Shown: positions 56,427 to 63,899 of the stretch, in pieces
Position numbering within the stretch: the stretch's first letter is position 1
How the letters are laid out: every line of letters starts with the position of its first letter
From: Bacteroidetes bacterium 41-46
GTDB lineage: Bacteria > Bacteroidota > Bacteroidia > Bacteroidales > UBA932
DNA: 64,000 bases
Assembly: GCA_001897515.1 (NCBI GenBank)
Contig: MKTA01000030.1
Location: 118,392-182,391, forward strand
Direction: 5' to 3'
Notes under the pieces: model-generated
Databases searched by the model: none
Seen by the model: the letters and a program-made list of their open reading frames with translations, nothing else
Told to the model about the DNA's origin: nothing
Position numbers and translations under genes: made by a program

Positions 56427-56456
56427 CAAATGTAGAAAATAAATATGAAACGGCAA
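56427..56456 (-). promoter_or_regulatory. promoter of the leader-lyase unit
   Basis: On the minus strand TTG (56456-56454) and TACATTTG (56434-56427) match the -33 and -7 boxes with starts 22 bases apart, near the Bacteroidetes norm. Transcription should start within a few bases of the leader 1 ATG at 56420. Confidence 0.75.
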
Positions 56457-56491
56457 CACAGCCTCAGAGGGAAACTGTGTGCATCTTTTTT

Positions 56492-56507
56492 TGTGATTCA
56501 TATCACA
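56492..56507. promoter_or_regulatory. CRP-type operator TGTGA-N6-TCACA
   Basis: TGTGATTCATATCACA is the perfect CRP half-site pair. It lies between the minus-strand leader promoter and the plus-strand sulfur/Hdr operon, with its centre about 78 bases from each inferred start. The Crp/Fnr gene at 53923-54600 encodes the matching R-E-x-x-x-R helix. A direct repeat ATTCATATCA at 56496-56505 and 56519-56528 (23 bases apart) overlaps the site. Confidence 0.6.
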
Positions 56508-56562
56508 TCCTGACCCGTATTCATATCATTGGGTTATGGCCTGCTTGCATAGCTAAATGGGC

Positions 56563-56570
56563 TTTCTTTG
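56563..56570 (+). promoter_or_regulatory. possible -7 box of the DsrE2-Hdr operon
   Basis: TTTCTTTG differs from TAnnTTTG at one base and lies 33 bases before the first gene. A TTG at 56545-56547 is closer than usual. This is a weak call. Confidence 0.35.
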
Positions 56571-56603
56571 TAAACAGATATAAACAATCTAAAAACAAAA
56601 GAG

Positions 56604-57170
56604 ATGCAAGAGGAATTAAATAGTCAGATTGCTCAGTTGCAAGAACAACTGGATAAGCTGAAAAAAAAGGTGGGCAAACTGGAAAATGCCAGAAAGGATC
56701 AGCTCTCTATGGCGGTGGTGTCAGGCGATCTGGATAAGGTGATGGCCTCAATGATTATAGGAATTGCCGCTGCAGCAATGGATACAAAGGTTAAGATGTT
56801 CTTCTCATTCTGGGCGCTTAGTGCTTTAAGGGATGAAAAGAAGAGTGCAAAGGGTAAGAACTTTATCTCAAAAATGTTTGGGATAATGCTTCCAAAGGGC
56901 AAGAACGCACTGAAGCTATCAAATATGAATATGTGCGGCATGGGCCCGGTAATGATCAAGCACCTTATGAAGAAAAACAATGTTCTCTCTCTTGACGATA
57001 TGTTCAGGACTGCGGGAGAGCTTGGAATTGAGATAATTGTATGCGAAATGTCAATGGGTCTGATGGGCTTCAAAAAAGAGGAGTTCATTGATTACCCTCA
57101 TCTTTCGTATGCAGGAGCAGCAACATTTGTGGCTGATGCCGGAGAGAGCGCAGCTCAACTATTTATTTAA
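56604..57170 (+). CDS. DsrE2-like (DsrE/DsrF/DrsH-type) sulfur-transfer protein
   Basis: This 188-residue cytoplasmic protein has an N-terminal coiled coil (residues 1-32, LQEQLDKLKKKVGKLENA). A DsrE-type domain follows, starting LSMAVVSGDLDKVMASMIIG. Conserved cysteines are C111 in NMNMCGMG and C147 in EIIVCEMSMGLMG. DsrE2 proteins pass sulfane sulfur with TusA-type carriers in sulfur metabolism. It heads an operon with a TusA gene and HdrA/Qmo-like subunits, which supports a role in sulfur transfer to or from that complex. Confidence 0.85.
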   Translation: MQEELNSQIAQLQEQLDKLKKKVGKLENARKDQLSMAVVSGDLDKVMASMIIGIAAAAMDTKVKMFFSFWALSALRDEKKSAKGKNFISKMFGIMLPKGKNALKLSNMNMCGMGPVMIKHLMKKNNVLSLDDMFRTAGELGIEIIVCEMSMGLMGFKKEEFIDYPHLSYAGAATFVADAGESAAQLFI

Positions 57171-57256
57171 TAATCTGTCAAATATCAAAAACAGATAGAA
57201 GTAATAATTAAATGTTTGACTTAAAAATTTTCATTAACAATAAAAACAATTGAATT

Positions 57257-57517
57257 ATGATGACACAAGAGGAATTAAAAGCTCTAAATGTAGATAAGAG
57301 TGTTGACGCAAGAGGAACAGCATGTCCCGGACCACTGCTTGAGGCAAAAAAAGCCATTGGAACAATTGAGGAGGGTGAAATTATGGAAATTCTCTCTGCC
57401 GACGAAGGAACAAAGGTAGATATACCAAAATGGTGTTCAAAACAGGGACACGACTACCTGGGAACCGTTGAGGAGAATGGTTACTTCAAAATTTACATGC
57501 GTAAGAACGAAATCTAA
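57257..57517 (+). CDS. TusA-family sulfur carrier protein
   Basis: This 86-residue protein has the TusA/SirA motif CPGP (C23-P24-G25-P26) in ARGTACPGPLLEAKKAIG. A second Cys is C60 in IPKWCSKQGHDYLG. The conserved C23 carries persulfide sulfur in this family. It lies 86 bases after the DsrE2-like gene and 11 bases before the MvhD-like gene. With DsrE2 it should form the sulfur relay of this operon. A second ATG at 57260 is possible. Confidence 0.92.
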   Translation: MMTQEELKALNVDKSVDARGTACPGPLLEAKKAIGTIEEGEIMEILSADEGTKVDIPKWCSKQGHDYLGTVEENGYFKIYMRKNEI

Positions 57518-57528
57518 AAATTGTTGAG

Positions 57529-57927
57529 ATGAGCAAAAGGAGTGCAAAAATCCTGGTCTTCTCAACAGAAAAAATATCCGACCCCGCCATTGATATGGCG
57601 GGTCTTCTCAAATTACACTACCCTCCGGAGGTATTCACAATCCCGGTAAGGTGTTCAAGCGGAATTAAGCCGAGGTGGATTCTTCGCGCCTTTGAAAAGG
57701 GGTTTGACGGAGTATTCATCGCTGCAGACGGAAGCGACTGCTCATACGGCGAGAGCTGCACAGAGAAGACGGGTCATCTTGTAGAGAGGGTCCACGAAAT
57801 GATGAAGAGTCAAAATATTGAACCTTCACGCCTGAGAATGGCTGCCATCTGTTCGGTGTGCAGCGAATCCTTCGTTAAGCAGGTTAAGAGCTTCAACGAA
57901 CTATTGTTAAAACAGGAAATCCAATAA
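57529..57927 (+). CDS. MvhD/FrhD-like iron-sulfur subunit
   Basis: This 132-residue protein resembles MvhD, the small [2Fe-2S]-type electron-transfer subunit of methanogen hydrogenase/heterodisulfide reductase and of QmoB fusions. Cysteines at 42, 71, 77, 108 and 111 lie in PVRCSSGIKPRW, GSDCSYGESC and AICSVCSESF. The domain is free-standing here, while QmoB of sulfate reducers has it fused to the HdrA part. It lies 11 bases after tusA and 2 bases before the HdrA-like gene, so it is a subunit of the same complex. Confidence 0.8.
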   Translation: MSKRSAKILVFSTEKISDPAIDMAGLLKLHYPPEVFTIPVRCSSGIKPRWILRAFEKGFDGVFIAADGSDCSYGESCTEKTGHLVERVHEMMKSQNIEPSRLRMAAICSVCSESFVKQVKSFNELLLKQEIQ

Positions 57928-57929
57928 TT

Positions 57930-59225
57930 ATGCAGACAGAACGAATTAAACTTACCTATGACGCACTTGTCATAGGCGGTGGAATTGCAGGAGGCGAAGC
58001 TGCCCTTAACCTTGCCAACAACGGCTACAAGGTTCTGGTTGTGGAGAAGAGCCTCTCCGTAGGGGGAAAGATGATCATGCTCAGCAAGGTATTCCCTACC
58101 CTGGACTGCTCGGCCTGCATAACCACACCCAAAGTGTCTGAGATCTCAAGACATCCAAACATTAAGATTTTTACTGAAAGTGATATAGAGTCAATTGAGA
58201 AACTGGGAGAGCACAACTTTGTAGCAAAGGTCACAAGAAGGCCGCGCTATGTTGTTGAAGAGGACTGCACAGCTTGCCAGCTTTGCGAAGAGGCCTGCCC
58301 CGTTATTGTAAAGGACCAGTTCCAGTACGGACTCGTGGGTCGTAAGGCTGCCTATATACCATTCAGCATCTGCAGCCCAAAGGTTGCGGCAATAGACATT
58401 GACAACTGTACCCTTTGCGGTGCCTGCGAAAAGGTGTGCCCTCCGGGTTGCATTGACTTCACAATGAAAGCAAAGCAATACGAAATCAGCGTAAAGACCG
58501 CCATAGTTGCAACAGGCTTTGAATTGTTTGACCCGTCAACAGTTAAAAGATACAGCTACCAGGAGGGTAAGAATGTTATCACATCTATGCAAATGGAGAG
58601 ACTTCTCGCCCCCACAAGGCCATTCCATACCATATTAAGGCCAAGCGACGGGAAGGTTCCAGACAAAATCGCCTATGTACTCTGCGCCGGATCAAGAGAC
58701 GACTCAATGGGCAACCCTATCTGCTCCCAGATATGCTGTATGTATTCCATTAAACAGGCACAGCTCCTCATGGGTGCACTCCCTATGGCCGACATCACAA
58801 TATACTATATAGACATCCGCGCATTCGGCAAAGGTTATGACGAATTCTACGAGCAGGCTGTCTCTATGGGAGTAAGGCTGGTAAAGGGAAAAATCGGCAA
58901 AATATCGGAAAAGGAGAATGGTAACCTTGTTCTCAGATACGAAGATGTTTCCACAGGCAAGCTAAAAGAGGCGGAACACGATTTTGTTGTTCTCTCTGTG
59001 GGTGCAAAACCTAACGAGGAGCCTCAATCACTATTCAAGACCCAGAAGCTGGAACTTGATAACCTTAAATATGTAAAACAGAGCGACCCTCTGCTAAGCC
59101 CTGCAAAGACCACAATTGAGGGGGTATTTGTTGCAGGAGCAGCCACCGGACCAAAAGATATCCCGGACTCCATCCTCTCTGCAGGATGCGCTTCCACAGA
59201 GGCTATCAGTTACTTAAACAGTTAA
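57930..59225 (+). CDS. HdrA/QmoA-like FAD and [4Fe-4S] protein
   Basis: This 431-residue flavoprotein has the FAD loop ALVIGGGIAGGEAALNLA at 12-29. The HdrA-specific TLDCSACITTPKVS segment (C60, C63) follows. Two [4Fe-4S] clusters come next: C113-x2-C116-x2-C119-x3-C123 and C160-x2-C163-x2-C166-x3-C170. The second FAD part has GAKPNEEPQS and VAGAATGPKDIPDS. It matches the QmoA size. QmoA/HdrA passes electrons between quinone, flavin and soluble partners. It lies 2 bases after the MvhD-like gene and 11 bases before the second HdrA-like gene. Confidence 0.9.
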   Translation: MQTERIKLTYDALVIGGGIAGGEAALNLANNGYKVLVVEKSLSVGGKMIMLSKVFPTLDCSACITTPKVSEISRHPNIKIFTESDIESIEKLGEHNFVAKVTRRPRYVVEEDCTACQLCEEACPVIVKDQFQYGLVGRKAAYIPFSICSPKVAAIDIDNCTLCGACEKVCPPGCIDFTMKAKQYEISVKTAIVATGFELFDPSTVKRYSYQEGKNVITSMQMERLLAPTRPFHTILRPSDGKVPDKIAYVLCAGSRDDSMGNPICSQICCMYSIKQAQLLMGALPMADITIYYIDIRAFGKGYDEFYEQAVSMGVRLVKGKIGKISEKENGNLVLRYEDVSTGKLKEAEHDFVVLSVGAKPNEEPQSLFKTQKLELDNLKYVKQSDPLLSPAKTTIEGVFVAGAATGPKDIPDSILSAGCASTEAISYLNS

Positions 59226-59236
59226 ACCTTAAAGAG

Positions 59237-60973
59237 ATGAAAAAGAAATTAGGAGTTTACATATGCGCGTGCGGAGGTAACATCTCTGACTATGTTGACA
59301 TTGAGAAGGTTAGGGAGGCTGTTAAGGACGAAGACTGTCTGGTACTGGCCAAGACCACTATGTTTGCCTGCGGAGATACCAATCAGAAGGATATGGAGCA
59401 GGACATCAAAGAGAACGACCTTAGCGGAATAGTTGTTGCAAGCTGTTCACCAAAACTTCACCTTACAACCTTCAGGGGAGTAAGTGAAAGAGCAGGTTTA
59501 AACAAATACAACTATGTCCATGCAAATATAAGGGAGCAGGGCTCATGGGCCCATTCGGACAACAAAGTAGGAGCCACGGAGAAGGCCATTAATCTTGTTA
59601 AGGCAGCAATTGCTAAGGCCCGTCTGGCCGAATCTCTTGAACCAATCATAATTGAATCAAAGAGATCTGTGGCAGTTATAGGTGCAGGTGTTGCCGGAAT
59701 GAAGGCTGCGATATCTCTGGCAAGAATGAAAGACGAAGTCTATCTGATTGAAAGAGAAGGAAAAGTAGGTGGACACCTATCGGCCTTAGAGAAGATAAGC
59801 CCAGAGGGGACCGATGGCAGGGAGCTGCTGGCAAGACTTGAGAAAGAGATTGCAGCAGAGCCAAACATCACCCTCCTTACAAATGCCGAGGTTACCGGGA
59901 CAAGCGGAAATATTGGCGACTTCAAGGTGGATGTGACTATAAAAGGGTCACAGGGCGAGATGGTTAAACAGTTTGTCGCGGGATCAATACTTGTGGCAAC
60001 AGGTTTCAACTCATACACCCCGGCGGAGGGCGAATTCGGTTATAGCAATATAAAGAGTGTCATAACATTACCAGAATTCAAGGCGTTGATTTCAGAGGGT
60101 GGAAAAGCCGATGCTGACGGAACGATGCGCCTCTATTACAACAACAGAGAGGTTCAGTCAATTGCTTATATCTACTGTGTAGGCAGCAGACAAGTTAAAG
60201 GTGAGAACAAATACTGCTCACGCTACTGCTGTACTGCCGCTATTCAGTCATCTCTGGATGTTAGAGAGAAGTTCCCTAATGTAGATAACTTCCACTTCAC
60301 AAGGGGTGTGAGGACCTACGGAAAGCAGGAGCTTATCTACAAAGAGTCAAATGATAAGGGCGATGTCTATATCCAATTCCCGGACAAAAAGCCACCTGTG
60401 GTTTCTGAAGAGAACGGAAAGGTTCTGGTTAAGGCAATTGACATACTCTCAGAAAAGAGCGAGTCCGAAGTTGTTGCAGATCTTCTGGTTCTTGTAACGG
60501 GAATGGTTCCTGATTCTGATACTGCTCTGGGAAACCTTCTGAAACTACCTAAGGGTCGCGACAAATTCTTTAACGAGATACACCCTAAACTTAGACCGGT
60601 AGAGACCGTAATAGACGGAATCACAATTGCCGGAACCTGCCAGGGGCCTAAGAATGTGGCCGAGTCGGTGAATTCGGCACTTTCTGCAGCTGCCAAGTCC
60701 CACTCATTCGTGAGTCTGGGTGAACTAGAACTGGAGCCGATAGTTGCCTATGTAGACAACGACACCTGTAACTGGTGTACAGCCTGTTCTGATGTATGTC
60801 CTTTCAGCGCGGTGAGTATGATTGATCACAACGGAAAGGCCGTGGCGCAGATTAACAAGAGCACCTGCAAGGGTTGCGGAATGTGCCTCCCTGTCTGTCC
60901 TAGTGATTCAATAGAGCTGATCTCTTTCACAAACAAAGAGATGGAGAGTATGATAGATGTTTTGGCACAATAA
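59237..60973 (+). CDS. second HdrA-like protein (QmoB-like)
   Basis: This 578-residue flavoprotein starts KKLGVYICACGGNISDYVD, the HdrA opening. VVASCSPKLHLTTFR follows, then an FAD loop AVIGAGVAGMKAA near residue 147. At the C-terminus there are two ferredoxin clusters, CNWCTACSDVCPF and CKGCGMCLPVCPS, near residues 508 and 544. The frame is open from 59186, but the ATG at 59237 avoids overlap with the upstream gene and gives the family start. It corresponds to QmoB without the MvhD domain, which is encoded apart. It probably forms the core of the complex with the QmoA-like subunit. Confidence 0.9.
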   Translation: MKKKLGVYICACGGNISDYVDIEKVREAVKDEDCLVLAKTTMFACGDTNQKDMEQDIKENDLSGIVVASCSPKLHLTTFRGVSERAGLNKYNYVHANIREQGSWAHSDNKVGATEKAINLVKAAIAKARLAESLEPIIIESKRSVAVIGAGVAGMKAAISLARMKDEVYLIEREGKVGGHLSALEKISPEGTDGRELLARLEKEIAAEPNITLLTNAEVTGTSGNIGDFKVDVTIKGSQGEMVKQFVAGSILVATGFNSYTPAEGEFGYSNIKSVITLPEFKALISEGGKADADGTMRLYYNNREVQSIAYIYCVGSRQVKGENKYCSRYCCTAAIQSSLDVREKFPNVDNFHFTRGVRTYGKQELIYKESNDKGDVYIQFPDKKPPVVSEENGKVLVKAIDILSEKSESEVVADLLVLVTGMVPDSDTALGNLLKLPKGRDKFFNEIHPKLRPVETVIDGITIAGTCQGPKNVAESVNSALSAAAKSHSFVSLGELELEPIVAYVDNDTCNWCTACSDVCPFSAVSMIDHNGKAVAQINKSTCKGCGMCLPVCPSDSIELISFTNKEMESMIDVLAQ

Positions 60974-60985
60974 CAAGGAGAAATT

Positions 60986-61267
60986 ATGGCTACAGAAAAA
61001 AGTATGACAGTAAAAATCCTTCGCGAAACGCATAAGGTGTCAGACGAGGTTAAGGATAATCTCAAACAGTTCAACAAAGATAAAAAGAGCATCCTTGAGG
61101 CGCTTAAAGAGGGCGAGCAGACCATTGCACAACTGAGTAAAGCAACCGGAATGGACAGAGCAAAGACACTATACATAACAATGTCTCTGGCTAAGTTTGG
61201 TTTTGTTGCCGTGGGCAAAGTGGACGACATGGATGAGTACTTCACCTATAAACTGAAAACAAAATGA
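60986..61267 (+). CDS. small winged-helix-like protein in the Hdr operon (93 aa)
   Basis: The protein has a charged N-terminal helix (SDEVKDNLKQFNKDKKSILE), then ALKEGEQTIAQLSKATGMDR and KTLYITMSLAKFGFVAVGK. This is the helix-turn-helix and wing pattern of small MarR/ArsR-like folds. It is short and has no sensor domain. It lies 12 bases after the QmoB-like gene and its stop overlaps the start of the QmoC-like gene by 4 bases. It is therefore made together with the complex and may be a structural or regulatory subunit, not a classic transcription factor. Its role is unknown. Confidence 0.7.
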   Translation: MATEKSMTVKILRETHKVSDEVKDNLKQFNKDKKSILEALKEGEQTIAQLSKATGMDRAKTLYITMSLAKFGFVAVGKVDDMDEYFTYKLKTK

Positions 61268-62313
61268 GCAGGTTAGATACAAAATTTGGCAAAAAACTAA
61301 AAAAATACGGAGCTACAGAGTTCAACCGCTGCTACAACTGCGGAACCTGTACCGCTGTCTGCTCGCTAACAAACAGTGAGGACTCATTCCCACGTTCAAT
61401 GGTGAGACTCAGCGCTGCAGGAGACCAGAATGGAATTGAAAGTTCGCTCAAACCATGGCTATGCTACTACTGCGGTGAATGCTCTACAAGCTGCCCGCAG
61501 ACAGCAAACCCGGGAGAACTTATGATGTCCCTCAGAAGATGGCTCACAGGCAGGTACGACTGGACAGGGTTGTCCGGACTATTCTACAGATCATCTCTGG
61601 TTACAATTATTGCGATGGTTCTGGTATTTGCAGGAGTGATTGGATATGCGGCTTATGAGTCCTTTGATATGGAGCGTATTATGCACACAGCCCACTACTT
61701 TGAGATGTTTGCTATTATGGGGGTCTTTGCAGTTATCCTTCTGCCAAACATCGTCAGAATGTGGTATCTGACAGTGATTAAGCCGGGCTATAAACTTCCG
61801 GTAAAAGTTTACGCCTCATCAATGAGCGAGCTCTTCATCCATATGTTCACACAAAAGAGAGCATTGGGCTGCGACGACAACCAGGCAAGATGGTTCGCCC
61901 ACCTGATTCTGGTGATAGGCTACCTTACACTCCTCTTCACAACAGTATTCCTTGACTGGTTCTCAACAGAGAGTATGTTTGTGGTAGTACTTGGATATGT
62001 AGTTAGTGCAATTGTATTTGCCGTAACATTCGTATTTGTGCTGGGCCGAATCAAACAGAAGCAGGAGATTGCAAAACACTCCCGCCCATCTGACTGGTTC
62101 TTCATTATCTGGCTCTTGCTGATGGGAATCACCGCATTTGCAGTAAGACTCTTCATAGACCTTGACCTCCTCGCCGGGAACCTCTGGTTATTTCTATTCC
62201 ACTTCACCATCCTGGCGCAGTGGGCCCTAATCATCGTACCATTCGGCAAATGGACCCACTTCCTCTACAGGTCATTTGCGATGTACTTTGACAAGTTGCA
62301 GAAGAGCAAGTGA
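61264..62313 (+). CDS. QmoC-like membrane subunit (HdrC-HdrE fusion)
   Basis: This 349-residue protein has an N-terminal HdrC part with two [4Fe-4S] sites: C23, C26, C29, C33 (CYNCGTCTAVC) and C67, C70, C73, C77 (CYYCGECSTSC). Six membrane helices follow, starting SSLVTIIAMVLVFAGVIGYA, like the cytochrome b-type NarI/HdrE domain. This is the QmoC layout and should exchange electrons with menaquinone. Its start overlaps the 93-residue gene by 4 bases. It closes the operon that begins with DsrE2. Heme ligands cannot be assigned with certainty from the sequence. Confidence 0.88.
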   Translation: MSRLDTKFGKKLKKYGATEFNRCYNCGTCTAVCSLTNSEDSFPRSMVRLSAAGDQNGIESSLKPWLCYYCGECSTSCPQTANPGELMMSLRRWLTGRYDWTGLSGLFYRSSLVTIIAMVLVFAGVIGYAAYESFDMERIMHTAHYFEMFAIMGVFAVILLPNIVRMWYLTVIKPGYKLPVKVYASSMSELFIHMFTQKRALGCDDNQARWFAHLILVIGYLTLLFTTVFLDWFSTESMFVVVLGYVVSAIVFAVTFVFVLGRIKQKQEIAKHSRPSDWFFIIWLLLMGITAFAVRLFIDLDLLAGNLWLFLFHFTILAQWALIIVPFGKWTHFLYRSFAMYFDKLQKSK

Positions 62314-62399
62314 ACTCTACCTCAGGGGTAAGTTGAGAGTGAGAGTCAGCAGGCATTTTTGTAGATTTACGTAAGATTTTACGATTTGATTTAAAAAAT

Positions 62400-63899
62400 A
62401 TGCAAAACGAAAAGGTTGCACTAGTCTGGCTGAGGCGGGATCTGAGGGTAAATGATAACAAAGCGCTTGAGGCGGCTTACGCAAGTGGATTAAGAGTGGT
62501 TCCTGTTTTTGTTTTTGATCCGGAAATTCTTGAGTTGTTGCCCGGCAGGGAGGATAGACGCGTTGAGTTTATTATTAGGAGTTTGAGAAGTATTGAGAGT
62601 GAGCTGGGGCCGATTCTCTGTTTCTATGGCAGGCCGGCAGATGCATTTATATGGTTGCTTGAAGATAGACAGGAAGGAAGAAAGAAGGGAAAGCAGGAAG
62701 GCATACTGGAAGGCAGAGTTGAGGATAGTATTCTGAGCAGGCCGGCGGCAATGTTCTACAATGAGGATTATGAGCCCTCTTCCATAAAAAGGGACAGTGT
62801 AGTTGAGGAGCTTTGCAGGCAGAGAGGTGTTCAAGTTACTAAATTTACAGATCAGGTGATATTCTCTCCTGACGATTTAAGAATCAGAAAACCGGATGCA
62901 ACACCCTATACTATATATACTCCGTTTGCCAAGAGGTGGCGGGGGGCGTATGGTGGCAGTGAGGCTACCGGTAAAGGTGAGCGTGTTGGTAAAGGCATAC
63001 GTGTTGATAAGAGAGGGGAGAATAATAGTGACGGACAAATTGCGAAGCTACTGCTAGACTCCCCCTCCCTTAAACTATTTGGCTCTGCTCCTGTTGCAGA
63101 ACAAATCGGCTTTAAAACCATACAAAACCTTGGATTTGAAGATGACCCAAAGAGGGTCATTGATAGTCTCAATGAGATTCTGCCCGGCTACCATGCTACA
63201 AGAGACTTTCCTGCACTTGAGAGCGGCACAACAAAAATCGGGATACACCTGAGATTCGGCACTATTTCCATTAGGGAGGCTGTGAGGATTGGAACCCAAC
63301 TTAACAATACATGGATGGGAGAGTTGATCTGGCGAGAGTTTTTTATGCACATAATCAAAAACTTTCCCTATTCTGAGGACGCACCTTTTAAGAAACAGTA
63401 CAACTTTATCCTCTGGAGAAATGACCAGCGGGAGATTGATGCCTGGATGCGCGGTGAAACCGGCTACCCGCTAGTAGATGCGGGAATGAGAGAATTAAAC
63501 GAGACCGGACATATGCATAATCGTTTACGGATGGTGGCAGCAAGCTTCCTTACGAAACATCTGCTGACAGACTGGCGGATAGGTGAGGCCTATTTTGCAG
63601 CAAAATTAAATGATTATGAGCTCTCTTCTAATGTCGGCAACTGGCAGTGGGCAGCCGGAACAGGTTGCGATGCAGCTCCATATTTCAGAATTTTCAACCC
63701 GGTTGAACAGGCCAGAAAATTTGATCCGGCAGGTGACTACATTCGTCGGTGGGTGCCAGAGGCATTTGGAACTGATAAAGCGATCAGCGGCACTTCAATC
63801 GCATTGTCAAAATCCTATCCATTACCTGTTGTTGAACACAAGTTCGCTCGTGAAAGGGCACTTGCGGCGTACTCATCAAGTTTACACATGAAATTCTGA
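62400..63899 (+). CDS. cryptochrome/photolyase family protein (class I)
   Basis: This 499-residue flavoprotein uses blue light to split pyrimidine dimers, or acts as a cryptochrome. The N-terminal photolyase domain starts LVWLRRDLRVNDNKALEA. The FAD domain has TGYPLVDAGMRELNETGHMH and NRLRMVAASFLTKHLLTDWR, then LSSNVGNWQWAAGTGCDAAP. Two low-complexity basic stretches interrupt the first half: RQEGRKKGKQEGILEGRVED (near residue 90) and GKGERVGKGIRVDKRGE (near residue 192). They look like insertions from purine-rich repeat expansion. It is a single gene at the edge of the window, starting 86 bases after the QmoC-like gene. Confidence 0.92.
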   Translation: MQNEKVALVWLRRDLRVNDNKALEAAYASGLRVVPVFVFDPEILELLPGREDRRVEFIIRSLRSIESELGPILCFYGRPADAFIWLLEDRQEGRKKGKQEGILEGRVEDSILSRPAAMFYNEDYEPSSIKRDSVVEELCRQRGVQVTKFTDQVIFSPDDLRIRKPDATPYTIYTPFAKRWRGAYGGSEATGKGERVGKGIRVDKRGENNSDGQIAKLLLDSPSLKLFGSAPVAEQIGFKTIQNLGFEDDPKRVIDSLNEILPGYHATRDFPALESGTTKIGIHLRFGTISIREAVRIGTQLNNTWMGELIWREFFMHIIKNFPYSEDAPFKKQYNFILWRNDQREIDAWMRGETGYPLVDAGMRELNETGHMHNRLRMVAASFLTKHLLTDWRIGEAYFAAKLNDYELSSNVGNWQWAAGTGCDAAPYFRIFNPVEQARKFDPAGDYIRRWVPEAFGTDKAISGTSIALSKSYPLPVVEHKFARERALAAYSSSLHMKF

